Part shown: one piece after another, positions 26,101 through 33,490 of the stretch
How the letters are laid out: every line of letters begins with the position of its first letter
Numbering within the stretch: position 1 is the stretch's first letter
Source of the DNA: Algoriphagus sp.
Lineage (GTDB): Bacteria > Bacteroidota > Bacteroidia > Cytophagales > Cyclobacteriaceae
Direction: 5' to 3'
DNA length: 33,490 nt
Assembly (NCBI GenBank): GCA_030833985.1
Contig: JAURGC010000008.1
Coordinates: 1 to 33,490, forward strand
Made by a program: the position numbers and the translations under genes
Notes under the pieces: model-generated
Databases searched by the model: none
What the model saw: only the letters and a program-made list of their open reading frames with translations
Told to the model about the DNA's origin: nothing

Positions 26101-27260
26101 TGCGCACCCATGTACTGTTAGTTGGTCACAGTGGTGATATGTACGGCGCAAGCCGATCATTGATTAAACTGGTTCGTATTCTCGAGGAGCATTATACTGT
26201 CTATGTTTTATTACCAGAGTCAGGCAGCTTGTCTGCCGAACTAACCGCTATCCTACCTACCGATAGGATTCTTTTAAATGAAAAACTTTACATTTTCACA
26301 CGTAAATCTTTCAAACTAAACTATATTCTCTCCACCCTTACCCGAATTATCCATAACATAATTTTTATCCGAAAAATTATTCTGAAATACGGGATACATA
26401 GTATTCATACCAATTCGGGAGTAGTTCCGGCTCCGGCTTTAGCCGCCAAAATTTCAGGAAAAAAACACATTTGGCATATCAGAGAATGGTTTGGAGATTT
26501 TAAACGATTCTGGCCATTTTACTCGGCGTTTATTACCCGATTTTCAGACAAGGTGTTGTGTGTATCCAAGACTATGGCAGATCAATTCCATGGGCATAAA
26601 AAGGTGTTGAGTATTTACAATGGCTTTGAAATTCCTCAGATCAATACCGAAATAGCAATCTCTGAAGAACTTCAACAAGGGATAAATCAGGCAGACTTGG
26701 TTTTGGGTTGCACTTCTAGAATCAGGCTGATTCGAAAAGGACAGGAATACTTGATCGAAGCAATTGGAATCCTGACTCAAAAAACCGGTAAAAATATTCA
26801 AGCAATTTTAATCGGAGATTATGTGCCAGGCTATGAATGGCAAAAAGAGACCATTGCCTCACTGATTAAAAAATACCATCTAGAAGACCGGATACATTTT
26901 CTGGGACATTTAGCTAATCCTCTTCCATATTATAAATTATTTGATGTTTTTGTTTTGCCTTCAGGTGAGCCGGAACCTTTTGGTGGGGTTATTATGGAAG
27001 CTATGAGTTTAGGATTGCCTGTAATTGGCTCGAATGCAGGAGGAACGACAGAACAAATTGCTAATGGGCAAAATGGGTATTTGTTTGAAAATAAAAATTC
27101 AGAAGACCTTGCTAAAAAAATAGAACTTTTCCTGAATGATCCTTCAAGCATTCACTTATTTGGAAATTGCTCAAGGGAAAGGATGGAAAATTATTTTAGT
27201 CTGGAGCTTCATAGGGAGAATATCCTGAAGCTTTATAAGGATGTTTGTGAAGCTATTTAA
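26100..27260 (+). CDS. Family 4 glycosyltransferase
   Basis: This 386-residue GT-B fold enzyme uses an activated nucleotide sugar to extend a glycan, here probably a surface polysaccharide. The N-terminal Rossmann half starts HVLLVGHSGDMYGASRSLIK. The C-terminal half has RIRLIRKGQEYLIEAIGILT and the GT4 signature PSGEPEPFGGVIMEAMSLGLPVIGSNAGG at about 289-317, with the E(x7)E motif. The ATG at 26100 overlaps the last base of the asnB-like gene stop, and the GTG at 26097 is a less likely start. Acceptor and donor cannot be told. There is no terminator after it that I can recognise, and the 412-base spacer to the first sulfatase suggests the transcript ends here. Confidence 0.88.
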   Translation: MRTHVLLVGHSGDMYGASRSLIKLVRILEEHYTVYVLLPESGSLSAELTAILPTDRILLNEKLYIFTRKSFKLNYILSTLTRIIHNIIFIRKIILKYGIHSIHTNSGVVPAPALAAKISGKKHIWHIREWFGDFKRFWPFYSAFITRFSDKVLCVSKTMADQFHGHKKVLSIYNGFEIPQINTEIAISEELQQGINQADLVLGCTSRIRLIRKGQEYLIEAIGILTQKTGKNIQAILIGDYVPGYEWQKETIASLIKKYHLEDRIHFLGHLANPLPYYKLFDVFVLPSGEPEPFGGVIMEAMSLGLPVIGSNAGGTTEQIANGQNGYLFENKNSEDLAKKIELFLNDPSSIHLFGNCSRERMENYFSLELHRENILKLYKDVCEAI

Positions 27261-27672
27261 CGGGCAAATTACGGATTTTAGAGAAGCCTATTCTACTTTT
27301 AGTAGCAGCTAGAGGTTCTTACTTTTGTGGGAATGACTAAAATTATTAAGGAAATTGGGGAAGGGCGCTTGCACCAAAAACATTCCTTCAATAGGATCAA
27401 ATTAACCCTAAACTCTTAAAATTAATCTTGGATAAGGCATTTGCGAGACTTCATTGCCTTAATTTTTAAGCGGCAATTTATCCGCTATTCTTCGCACCAC
27501 TTAAACCAATTGGGACATCCGTATTTATTTACTTAGGAGAAGGATTCCGTTGGCTTTCAAGGAGAAATGGAGGCGTATTATCTTGGATTTAAGCGACATT
27601 GTCTTGAGTAAAAATCTTTATTTTTCTCTATCTTTCTTATGATACATAAGCCTATCAAACCTGATTTCACCC
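27261..27672. other. Non-coding spacer between the GT4 gene and the first sulfatase gene
   Basis: No gene, RNA or repeat could be recognised in these 412 bases. A weak hairpin with AGCGG / CCGCT arms lies at 27470-27487. Near the end, TATCTTTC at 27629-27636 resembles a -7 box with one mismatch, 37 bases before the sulfatase start, but no TTG lies at 19-20 bases in front of it. The spacer may contain a promoter for the sulfatase pair. Confidence 0.5.
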
Positions 27673-29118
27673 ATGAGAATCCTTCCCTTTATCTTAGCTT
27701 CCCTACTATTTTCAAAAATGGTCTTTGCTCAAAAACAAGAAGTTAGGGCTAAGAATATATTGATTATCTATTCGGATGATCAAAGCTACCATGCATTAGG
27801 TGCCGCAGGAAACAAAGAAATTTCAACACCTAATCTGGATAAATTGGCAGAATCTGGACTAATGTTTACCCAGGCTCATGTGATGGGGGGACATCAGGGG
27901 GCTGTTTGTATTCCAAGTAGAGCCATGCTACTTACAGGCCGTTATGTAAACAGATTGCCCAGCGATGGCAGTACGATTCCTGATAGCCTTGTAAGCCTTC
28001 CTGAACTATTGAGAGAAAAGGGTTACAACACTTATCACACCGGAAAATGGCATAGTGATAAATCCTCCCATAACCGAATGTTCAATTTAGGTGGAGATAT
28101 TTTTTTCGGAGGAATGCATTTCCCAGAGTTTGGAGGACAGGAACATCCTACTGTTTATCTTTTTGATAGCACAGGAGTGTATGATGAAAAGCGAAAAAGG
28201 ACTAGCAATACTTATAGTACCACACTTTATGCTGAAAATGCCATCCGTTTTTTGAGCAGTTCAATCGCTCAATCAAGGCCTTTTTTCTGTTACGTAGCAT
28301 TTACTTCACCACATGATCCCCGAACTCCTCCTGAAAAATTTGAGAGGATGTATGATCCTGCAAAAATCTCCTTACCAGCAAATTTCCTTAGCAAACATCC
28401 CTTTGATAATGGTGACCTGAATGTACGAGATGAAAAATTACTGCCAGTTCCGCGTGATCCAAATGCAATAAAAAAAGACATCGCTTTGTATTATGGTATG
28501 GTCAGTGAAATGGATGCTCAGGTGGGAAGAATTTTAGAAGCCCTTGAAAAAAACGGCTTAGTAGAAAATACCTTAATTGTTTTTGCAGGTGATAATGGCT
28601 TGGCAATGGGTCAGCATGGTTTATTGGGAAAACAAAATTTATATGAACATAGCATTAGAGTGCCAATGATCCTATCAGGGCCTGGGGTACCAATCAACAA
28701 AAAGACGGATGGCTTTACATACCTGAGTGATATTACTCCCACAATTATAGATTACTTACAGCTAACTAGACCCGCAAGTGTGGAAGGAATATCCTTACTA
28801 CCAATTTTACAAGATCCTACGAAGAAAGTGAGATCATCCATATATAATGTTTACGGACACTGGAGCAGAAGTATAAAAACCGACGACGGATTCAAAATGA
28901 TTGTTTACAACGTAGATGGCATTACCACAACCCAATTGTTCAATCTTAAAAACGACCCACTGGAAATTACTGACCTATCAAAAGATCCGAATTATCATGG
29001 AAAGGTACTAGAGATGAGAAATTTATTAAAACAACAAATGGCAGATACGTTTGACAACCTTCAAATTGATTTGCCTGATTGGGGAAGAAACAAAAATCAG
29101 AAGTCTCGAGGAAGCTGA
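27673..29118 (+). CDS. Secreted formylglycine-dependent sulfatase (family S1)
   Basis: This 481-residue sulfatase has a signal peptide (MRILPFILASLLFSKMVFA, cleaved before QKQE). The metal-binding start is NILIIYSDDQS with D35-D36. The maturation motif C79-I-P-S-R-A-M-L-L-T-G-R supplies the formylglycine nucleophile, and its Cys form needs an anaerobic (anSME) or FGE-type maturase encoded elsewhere. Further conserved parts are HTGKWHSD at about 120-127 and VFAGDNGLAMGQHGLLGKQN near 300. S1 sulfatases remove sulfate from sugars or aromatics. Which glycan is not evident. The start ATG is at the signal peptide. The second sulfatase follows after 71 bases with no terminator, so the pair is probably cotranscribed. 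Confidence 0.9.
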   Translation: MRILPFILASLLFSKMVFAQKQEVRAKNILIIYSDDQSYHALGAAGNKEISTPNLDKLAESGLMFTQAHVMGGHQGAVCIPSRAMLLTGRYVNRLPSDGSTIPDSLVSLPELLREKGYNTYHTGKWHSDKSSHNRMFNLGGDIFFGGMHFPEFGGQEHPTVYLFDSTGVYDEKRKRTSNTYSTTLYAENAIRFLSSSIAQSRPFFCYVAFTSPHDPRTPPEKFERMYDPAKISLPANFLSKHPFDNGDLNVRDEKLLPVPRDPNAIKKDIALYYGMVSEMDAQVGRILEALEKNGLVENTLIVFAGDNGLAMGQHGLLGKQNLYEHSIRVPMILSGPGVPINKKTDGFTYLSDITPTIIDYLQLTRPASVEGISLLPILQDPTKKVRSSIYNVYGHWSRSIKTDDGFKMIVYNVDGITTTQLFNLKNDPLEITDLSKDPNYHGKVLEMRNLLKQQMADTFDNLQIDLPDWGRNKNQKSRGS

Positions 29119-29189
29119 TTCTCATGAAATTGCTTTATCGAAAAAAGTCAATAAATAAATTGAATAGCTAAGGTTAAAAATTTCAGGTA

Positions 29190-30956
29190 ATGCTAAGATA
29201 TACTCTTTTTTTCACCCTTTTTTTTAGTTGTGTAATTACCATTAAATCAAACGCCCAATCAAACCATCCAAATATTATCATCATTCTAGCAGATGATCAG
29301 GGGTGGGGAGATCTTGGCTTCAATGGAAATAAAACAGTGAACACTCCAAACCTGGATCAGCTAGCAAAGGAAGGAATCGTGCTAGATAGATTTTATGTCA
29401 GCCCTGTATGCTCACCCACTCGAGCAGAACTCCTGACGGGAAGATACCACGTACGTGGCGGGGTCACTGGCACTTCCAGTGGTTTTGAAAGACTGGACCT
29501 GGATGAAGTAACCTTCGCAGAGGTGTTTAAAAAAAATGGTTATAGAACTGGGGTTTTTGGAAAATGGCACAATGGAGGCCAAGCTCCCTATCATCCAAAT
29601 ACCAGAGGCTTTGATGAATTTTATGGCTTTTGTGCAGGCCATTGGGCGGAATATTTCAATCCAATTTTAGAACATAACGGAGAAATAATACAAGGAAAAG
29701 GATTCATAATTGATGATTTGACTTCACAAGGAATCCAATTCATAGAAAACAATAAGGAAACCCAATTCTTGGCATACTTCCCTTACAACACACCACATAG
29801 CCCGATGCAGGTTCCTGATGAATATTGGGGTCGCTATGAAAACAAGCCTTTAGCACAACAAGGTAGCCTCCCTGAACTGGAAGACTCTTTGCATACCAAA
29901 GCTGCCTTAGCAATGACAGAGAATATCGATTGGAATGTGGGGAGAATCATCCAGAAATTAGAAGAACTGAACTTAATGAATAACACTATTGTCATTTATT
30001 TCTCAGATAACGGCCCAAATGGGCATAGATGGAACGGCCATATGAAGGGAATAAAGGGAAACACGGATGAAGGTGGGATAAGATCCCCGTTTATCATTCA
30101 ATGGAAGGGCAAATTGGCAAAAGGAACCACTGTCAACAACATCACATCAGTACTTGATATTTTTCCAACCCTTGTAGATTTAGCTGACATTGAAAATCAG
30201 CAAACAAAGCCATTTGATGGGTTAAGCCTTAAAAATCTACTGACAAAAAATCAAGATGTAGCGGTAAACGATAGAATCATTCCTAGCTATTGGTCGGGCA
30301 AAACAAGTATACGTAGTGAACGATTTCGGCTTTCTAGTGATCTCAAATTGTACGATATGCAAAATGATCCAGACCAAACAAGCGACATTCGTAAATCCCA
30401 TCCAGACGATTATAAAAAACTCCTTGCTTGGAAAGATGAATGGATAAGAACAGTCCTAAATGAATTACCAGAAAATGATACCAGGCCATTTACTGTTGGC
30501 AATCCGAAACTAGAACTAACAATCTTACCTACCTCAGAAGCTACCGGAAAGGGAAATGTCATCCGATCCAATAAATATCCAAATAGTAGTTTTTTTAGGC
30601 AATTTAGAAATTCAGAAGATGAAATTAGTTGGACTGTTGCCGTCCAAGAATCTGGAGTTTTTGAAATCGAAGTATACTATGGGTGCAGTGATGCAAATAT
30701 TGGATCGGAGTTAATAATTGAATTTGGGGGTAGTACATTGACTCATCAACTTTCAGCTTCAAATGAAAAACCGCTAATCGGCATGGAAAATGACCGAGTT
30801 TTAAGAATGGAATCTTACACCAAGGATTTTTTACCGATGAAATTTGGAAAAATTGCATTGGAGAAAGGTGAAGGTAAATTGAAACTACGTGTAAAATCCT
30901 TGAAAAAACCAGATGATTTGGAAATCAATTTAATTACGCTCAGAAGAATTGATTAA
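29190..30956 (+). CDS. Secreted arylsulfatase-type sulfatase (family S1) with C-terminal beta-domain
   Basis: This 588-residue sulfatase has a signal peptide (MLRYTLFFTLFFSCVITIKSNA). The catalytic start NIIIILADDQGWGDLGFNG carries the metal aspartates D35-D36. The maturation motif is C74-S-P-T-R-A-E-L-L-T-G-R, with Thr in place of Ser, as is common. FGKWHNGGQAPYHP and YFSDNGPNG complete the active site. Residues from about 450 to 588 form an added beta-rich domain of carbohydrate-binding type (ISWTVAVQESGVFEIEVYYG), seen in many arylsulfatases of marine Bacteroidetes. It is distinct from the first sulfatase, so the two probably act at different sulfate positions or linkages. No SusC/SusD genes adjoin it. 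Confidence 0.9.
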   Translation: MLRYTLFFTLFFSCVITIKSNAQSNHPNIIIILADDQGWGDLGFNGNKTVNTPNLDQLAKEGIVLDRFYVSPVCSPTRAELLTGRYHVRGGVTGTSSGFERLDLDEVTFAEVFKKNGYRTGVFGKWHNGGQAPYHPNTRGFDEFYGFCAGHWAEYFNPILEHNGEIIQGKGFIIDDLTSQGIQFIENNKETQFLAYFPYNTPHSPMQVPDEYWGRYENKPLAQQGSLPELEDSLHTKAALAMTENIDWNVGRIIQKLEELNLMNNTIVIYFSDNGPNGHRWNGHMKGIKGNTDEGGIRSPFIIQWKGKLAKGTTVNNITSVLDIFPTLVDLADIENQQTKPFDGLSLKNLLTKNQDVAVNDRIIPSYWSGKTSIRSERFRLSSDLKLYDMQNDPDQTSDIRKSHPDDYKKLLAWKDEWIRTVLNELPENDTRPFTVGNPKLELTILPTSEATGKGNVIRSNKYPNSSFFRQFRNSEDEISWTVAVQESGVFEIEVYYGCSDANIGSELIIEFGGSTLTHQLSASNEKPLIGMENDRVLRMESYTKDFLPMKFGKIALEKGEGKLKLRVKSLKKPDDLEINLITLRRID

Positions 30957-31264
30957 GTCAAATTTAAATCTGATTCTTTGGATAAAGACAAAAGAGTAAA
31001 ACCCAATTTGGCTTTTGTCCCATTGTATTTATTCGTAAAGTAAGAATTGAAAATATAAAATCCTTCCCCCCTCAAAAACCGATATCCTTGTGAAGAAATT
31101 AGTGCTTTAGTAGGCTAATCAGTAGCTTTTATACAAGTTATTTAAAAGAAAAAATAGATTAAATCACTTGAAATTTCGCCTAAATTTTTCCACTCATAAA
31201 AAACAGGTTGGAGGATTGTGATTTTGTTAAAACATTGAATCAACAAATTTCTCAATCTTTACCT
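30957..31264. other. Non-coding spacer between the second sulfatase gene and the hydrolase gene
   Basis: These 308 AT-rich bases hold no recognisable gene, RNA or strong hairpin. TTG-leader open frame codons at 31208-31264 look non-coding because the signal peptide of the next protein starts at 31265. No promoter of the TTTG-N19-TAnnTTTG type stands out. Confidence 0.45.
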
Positions 31265-32191
31265 ATGAAGAATCTTTTAAAATTTAGCTTATTTAGTTTT
31301 TTAGTTGGCTTTGCTACTACTGCTTTTTCTCAGGATGGCACCATCTATCCACTAGAAACACCCAAAGAACCAAATGCGATTCTATTGGGAACTGGAACAG
31401 TTGACAATCAACCTGCCCCAGAAACTTGGTTTAGGCAATGGGGAGATCCCATGGCTCGAAATATTTCCACAGCTACCCTCACTCCTTTCCTACCCGAACC
31501 AGGAAAAGCCAATGGAACAGCTGTAATTGTAGCCCCAGGGGGAGGGTTTAGTTGGCTTTCTATGGGAAATGAAGGTTGGGAAGTGGCGGAAGCATTAGCC
31601 AAGCAAGGAATCGCAGCTTTTGTACTCAAGTATAGATTGTATCCTACCCCACCTCAATTGGAAGATTTTTCTGCCTGGATGAACCGCCCAAGAAATGCTC
31701 CACCAGCACCAAATACGACAACCACAACTCCTGCACCTTCCCCATTACAGCGTGACTTATCGAATCAATTGGAAGATGCGGAGGCAGCTTATGCCTTGTT
31801 GGTCAAAAATGCCAAAGAATGGGGGATTGACACCTCTAGAATCGGAATGATCGGCTTCTCCGCAGGAGCTGGATTGACGATGCATGCCACCCTTAATTCG
31901 AACACAATGAAATTGGCATTTATTGGACCTATCTATGGAGGAATGGGCCCTGTGGAAGTTCCCAAAGATGCGCCACCCATGTTCAATGTAATCGCTACAG
32001 ATGATTTTCTATTTCAAGGACAATTTGGAATCATTCAGTCTTGGCACAAGGCAGGTCGACCCGTGGAACTTCACCTGTACCAAAACGGAGGACACGGTTT
32101 TGGACTTGGAAATCCCAACCGAACAAGCAACCGTTGGTTTGATGCCTTTGTCCATTGGTTGGATGTAAACCAGTTTATGGGTAAGAAGTAA
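31265..32191 (+). CDS. Secreted alpha/beta-hydrolase (acetyl-esterase/BD-FAE-like)
   Basis: This 308-residue serine hydrolase has a signal peptide (MKNLLKFSLFSFLVGFATTAFS, cleaved before QDGT). The oxyanion region is VAPGGGFSWLS at about 89-99, the nucleophile S199 lies in GFSAG, the acid is probably D246 or D247 in IATDDFLF, and H277 lies in NGGHGFGLG. This arrangement fits esterases that deacetylate xylan or other polysaccharides and are often labelled dienelactone hydrolase or xylan esterase. An inserted Pro/Thr-rich segment (about 143-160) interrupts the fold between two helices. The frame is open upstream to a TTG at 31208, but the signal peptide fixes the ATG at 31265. It ends before a strong terminator. 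Confidence 0.87.
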   Translation: MKNLLKFSLFSFLVGFATTAFSQDGTIYPLETPKEPNAILLGTGTVDNQPAPETWFRQWGDPMARNISTATLTPFLPEPGKANGTAVIVAPGGGFSWLSMGNEGWEVAEALAKQGIAAFVLKYRLYPTPPQLEDFSAWMNRPRNAPPAPNTTTTTPAPSPLQRDLSNQLEDAEAAYALLVKNAKEWGIDTSRIGMIGFSAGAGLTMHATLNSNTMKLAFIGPIYGGMGPVEVPKDAPPMFNVIATDDFLFQGQFGIIQSWHKAGRPVELHLYQNGGHGFGLGNPNRTSNRWFDAFVHWLDVNQFMGKK

Positions 32192-32236
32192 ATAAAAAAG
32201 AACGCATAGACTCATCAAAAAATTTGAGTGACTTCA

Positions 32237-32270
32237 TCCCTCTAGTAGCACATACTAGAGGGATTTTTTT
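32237..32270 (+). terminator. Rho-independent terminator between the hydrolase gene and the cytochrome-domain gene
   Basis: The 11-base arms TCCCTCTAGTA (32237-32247) and TACTAGAGGGA (32253-32263) pair perfectly over a 5-base loop, followed by seven T (32264-32270). Confidence 0.9.
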
Positions 32271-32281
32271 GTTCGTTAGAT

Positions 32282-33490
32282 CTAGTAGACGATGGAGTCT
32301 GTTGCCAATTTGGGGAGGGAATAGGTACTTCCTTCAAAAACAAAAGGGAAATTGATCTTTGTGGCTGATATCAATTCAAATGCGGCTGGTGTCTCGTACC
32401 CGAAAACTTTCTCCAAACTTTTGCTTGCCGAAAGTGCTTGTAGCTGACCCAGGGTTACGGTTGTTTCATTCAAATACAGCAGTTTTAAATTTTTGATTTG
32501 GCTCAACTTTCCTAGCTCTTTTCCAGATATCGCCGTGCTATTGAGCTTCAGTACAGTGAGGTTAGGCAACGTACCAAGCTGGTCAATAACAGCGTCTGTT
32601 ACTTTGGTTTCACTCAAATCCAAGTAGGCAATTCTATTTTTAAATGGGGCCAGTTGCTTCCAATCCGCATCCTGAAAAGCTGGAAAATTGGTGCAGGTGA
32701 TTTTCAAAAATCCCGAGCCTGACGCCACTGCTTCTGCAAATATTCCAGTTGCTTTCACCGAGGTCAAGGAATCAGCTGCAATCGGCGATAGCTCCGTTAT
32801 TGGGTAAAAAGGAATCTCATTTTTTAAGATAAATCGTTCAACCAAATTCTTGGAAATCCCTGCGGCAGCCAAGGTGCCTTTTTCTTTGGCACCATCTTTA
32901 ATCCAACTTTCAATCAAGGTTATTTCCTCTTTGGAAGGCTGGTTTTTTTCGGCCGGAGGCATGTGTTTTTCATCTTCCTTGGGCAAAAGAAGCCGAGCAA
33001 AAAGGGTGCTGTGAGCAGCATCGCCAGCGTTCAACACCTGGCCATCCTCTCCCCCCTTCTTCAACCCTTCAAAGGAAGAAATGTCCAATTCTCCTTTTCG
33101 ATTTCTTGGGTTGTGGCAGCTTTTGCAGTTTTTATTGAGAATGGGTTGGATCACTTCTGCATAGAGCTGTGCATTTTCCCAAGTTTCCTCGGTCAACTGT
33201 GGCCCCAATTCCGATTGAACCGCTACACCAAACAGGGACTGAAGATTTGCTGGAAGGACTTCCGTAAAGTAGCCTTCTCCATGTGTCAGGTTCCCACCCC
33301 AATGCCCTGTAATCCCCAAAAAAACTCCCAGAATAAGAGCTAATCCTCTGATTTTGAAAGTTAAAACTTCCTGTTTTTTGACGAGCAAGTACATCCCAAA
33401 GCTCCCTAAAGAGGTCGCCACACCTCCGATGAGATGGGTTTGAATGTCTTCCCAAGCAAAACCTTCCCACTGGTATTGGAGATAGCCACT
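32282..33490 (-). CDS. DUF2231/c-type cytochrome domain membrane protein with LRR-like tail, N-terminus missing
   Basis: The frame is open to the right window edge (the visible start reads SGYLQYQWEGFAWEDIQTHL), so the true start lies beyond 33490, and a GTG at 33421 is internal. About 403 residues are visible. An N-terminal membrane region includes LIGGVATSLGSFGMYLLV and ALILGVFLGITGHWGG, which with HLIGG and NLTHGEGY resembles DUF2231. A planctomycete-type cytochrome domain follows, with the haem motif CKSCH in the QPILNKNCKSCHNPRNRKG region, a LLPKEDEKHMPPAEK segment, and a final methionine-proline signature. The last 130 residues contain LRR-like repeats (LDLSETKVTDAVIDQLGTLP, then VLKLNSTAISGKELGKLSQI). 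Such proteins are anchored in the inner membrane facing the periplasm. Their role, probably electron transfer, is uncertain. Confidence 0.82.
   Translation of the reverse strand, partial: SGYLQYQWEGFAWEDIQTHLIGGVATSLGSFGMYLLVKKQEVLTFKIRGLALILGVFLGITGHWGGNLTHGEGYFTEVLPANLQSLFGVAVQSELGPQLTEETWENAQLYAEVIQPILNKNCKSCHNPRNRKGELDISSFEGLKKGGEDGQVLNAGDAAHSTLFARLLLPKEDEKHMPPAEKNQPSKEEITLIESWIKDGAKEKGTLAAAGISKNLVERFILKNEIPFYPITELSPIAADSLTSVKATGIFAEAVASGSGFLKITCTNFPAFQDADWKQLAPFKNRIAYLDLSETKVTDAVIDQLGTLPNLTVLKLNSTAISGKELGKLSQIKNLKLLYLNETTVTLGQLQALSASKSLEKVFGYETPAAFELISATKINFPFVFEGSTYSLPKLATDSIVY

Noticed and set aside
23150-33490. Duplicate of the ssrA 3-prime end as an attachment site for an island
   Set aside because: I searched by eye for a repeat of the last 15-20 bases of ssrA and found none inside the window. 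It could still lie beyond the right edge.

Overview
The window reads as a chromosomal segment of a Bacteroidota bacterium, most likely of the Cyclobacteriaceae/Algoriphagus type (inferred). The evidence is the mix of families (DUF3078, DUF3108, DUF349, DUF2795, a Bacteroidetes-type tau C-terminus), promoter candidates of the TTTG-N19/20-TAnnTTTG form, few Shine-Dalgarno sequences, and a tmRNA tag of the Bacteroidetes G-E-x-x-Y-A-x-A-A form. No plasmid, phage, CRISPR or insertion sequence was recognised.

Positions 1-22484 are mostly core genome. On the left is ettA (cut by the window edge, minus strand), then a DUF349 protein and a DUF2795 protein on plus. A minus-strand block follows (queA, ispD and a LiaF-like membrane protein). 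Next are an orphan MacB/FtsX-type ABC permease and recA, converging on a perfect 24-bp inverted repeat, then a DUF3108 secreted protein, a PhoB/PhoR-like two-component pair and an RluA-family pseudouridine synthase. The translation operon rplM-rpsI-rpsB-tsf has a strong Bacteroidetes promoter and an internal terminator before tsf. After it come a minus-strand aminopeptidase P and a plus-strand run of four genes: M16 peptidase, O-methyltransferase, LysM lytic transglycosylase and DUF3078 protein. The last of these converges with dnaX. The dnaX gene carries a run of ten A that places the tau-specific C-terminus in the -1 frame, implying gamma/tau production by slippage, or a sequencing indel.

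Positions 22485-23232 hold a repeat-rich spacer and the tmRNA gene ssrA with its terminator. Right of ssrA the content becomes accessory. There is a surface-polysaccharide trio (hexapeptide acyltransferase, AsnB-type amidotransferase, GT4 glycosyltransferase), then two secreted formylglycine sulfatases and a secreted alpha/beta-hydrolase of the acetyl-esterase type. Converging from the right edge is an incomplete DUF2231/cytochrome-domain membrane protein. The sulfatases and the esterase together suggest processing of sulfated, acylated glycans, although no SusC/SusD pair or glycoside hydrolase lies in the window.

The two observations most worth checking are the dnaX A10 slippage site and the accessory block beginning right after ssrA, a classic integration hotspot, here without a visible integrase or att duplication.
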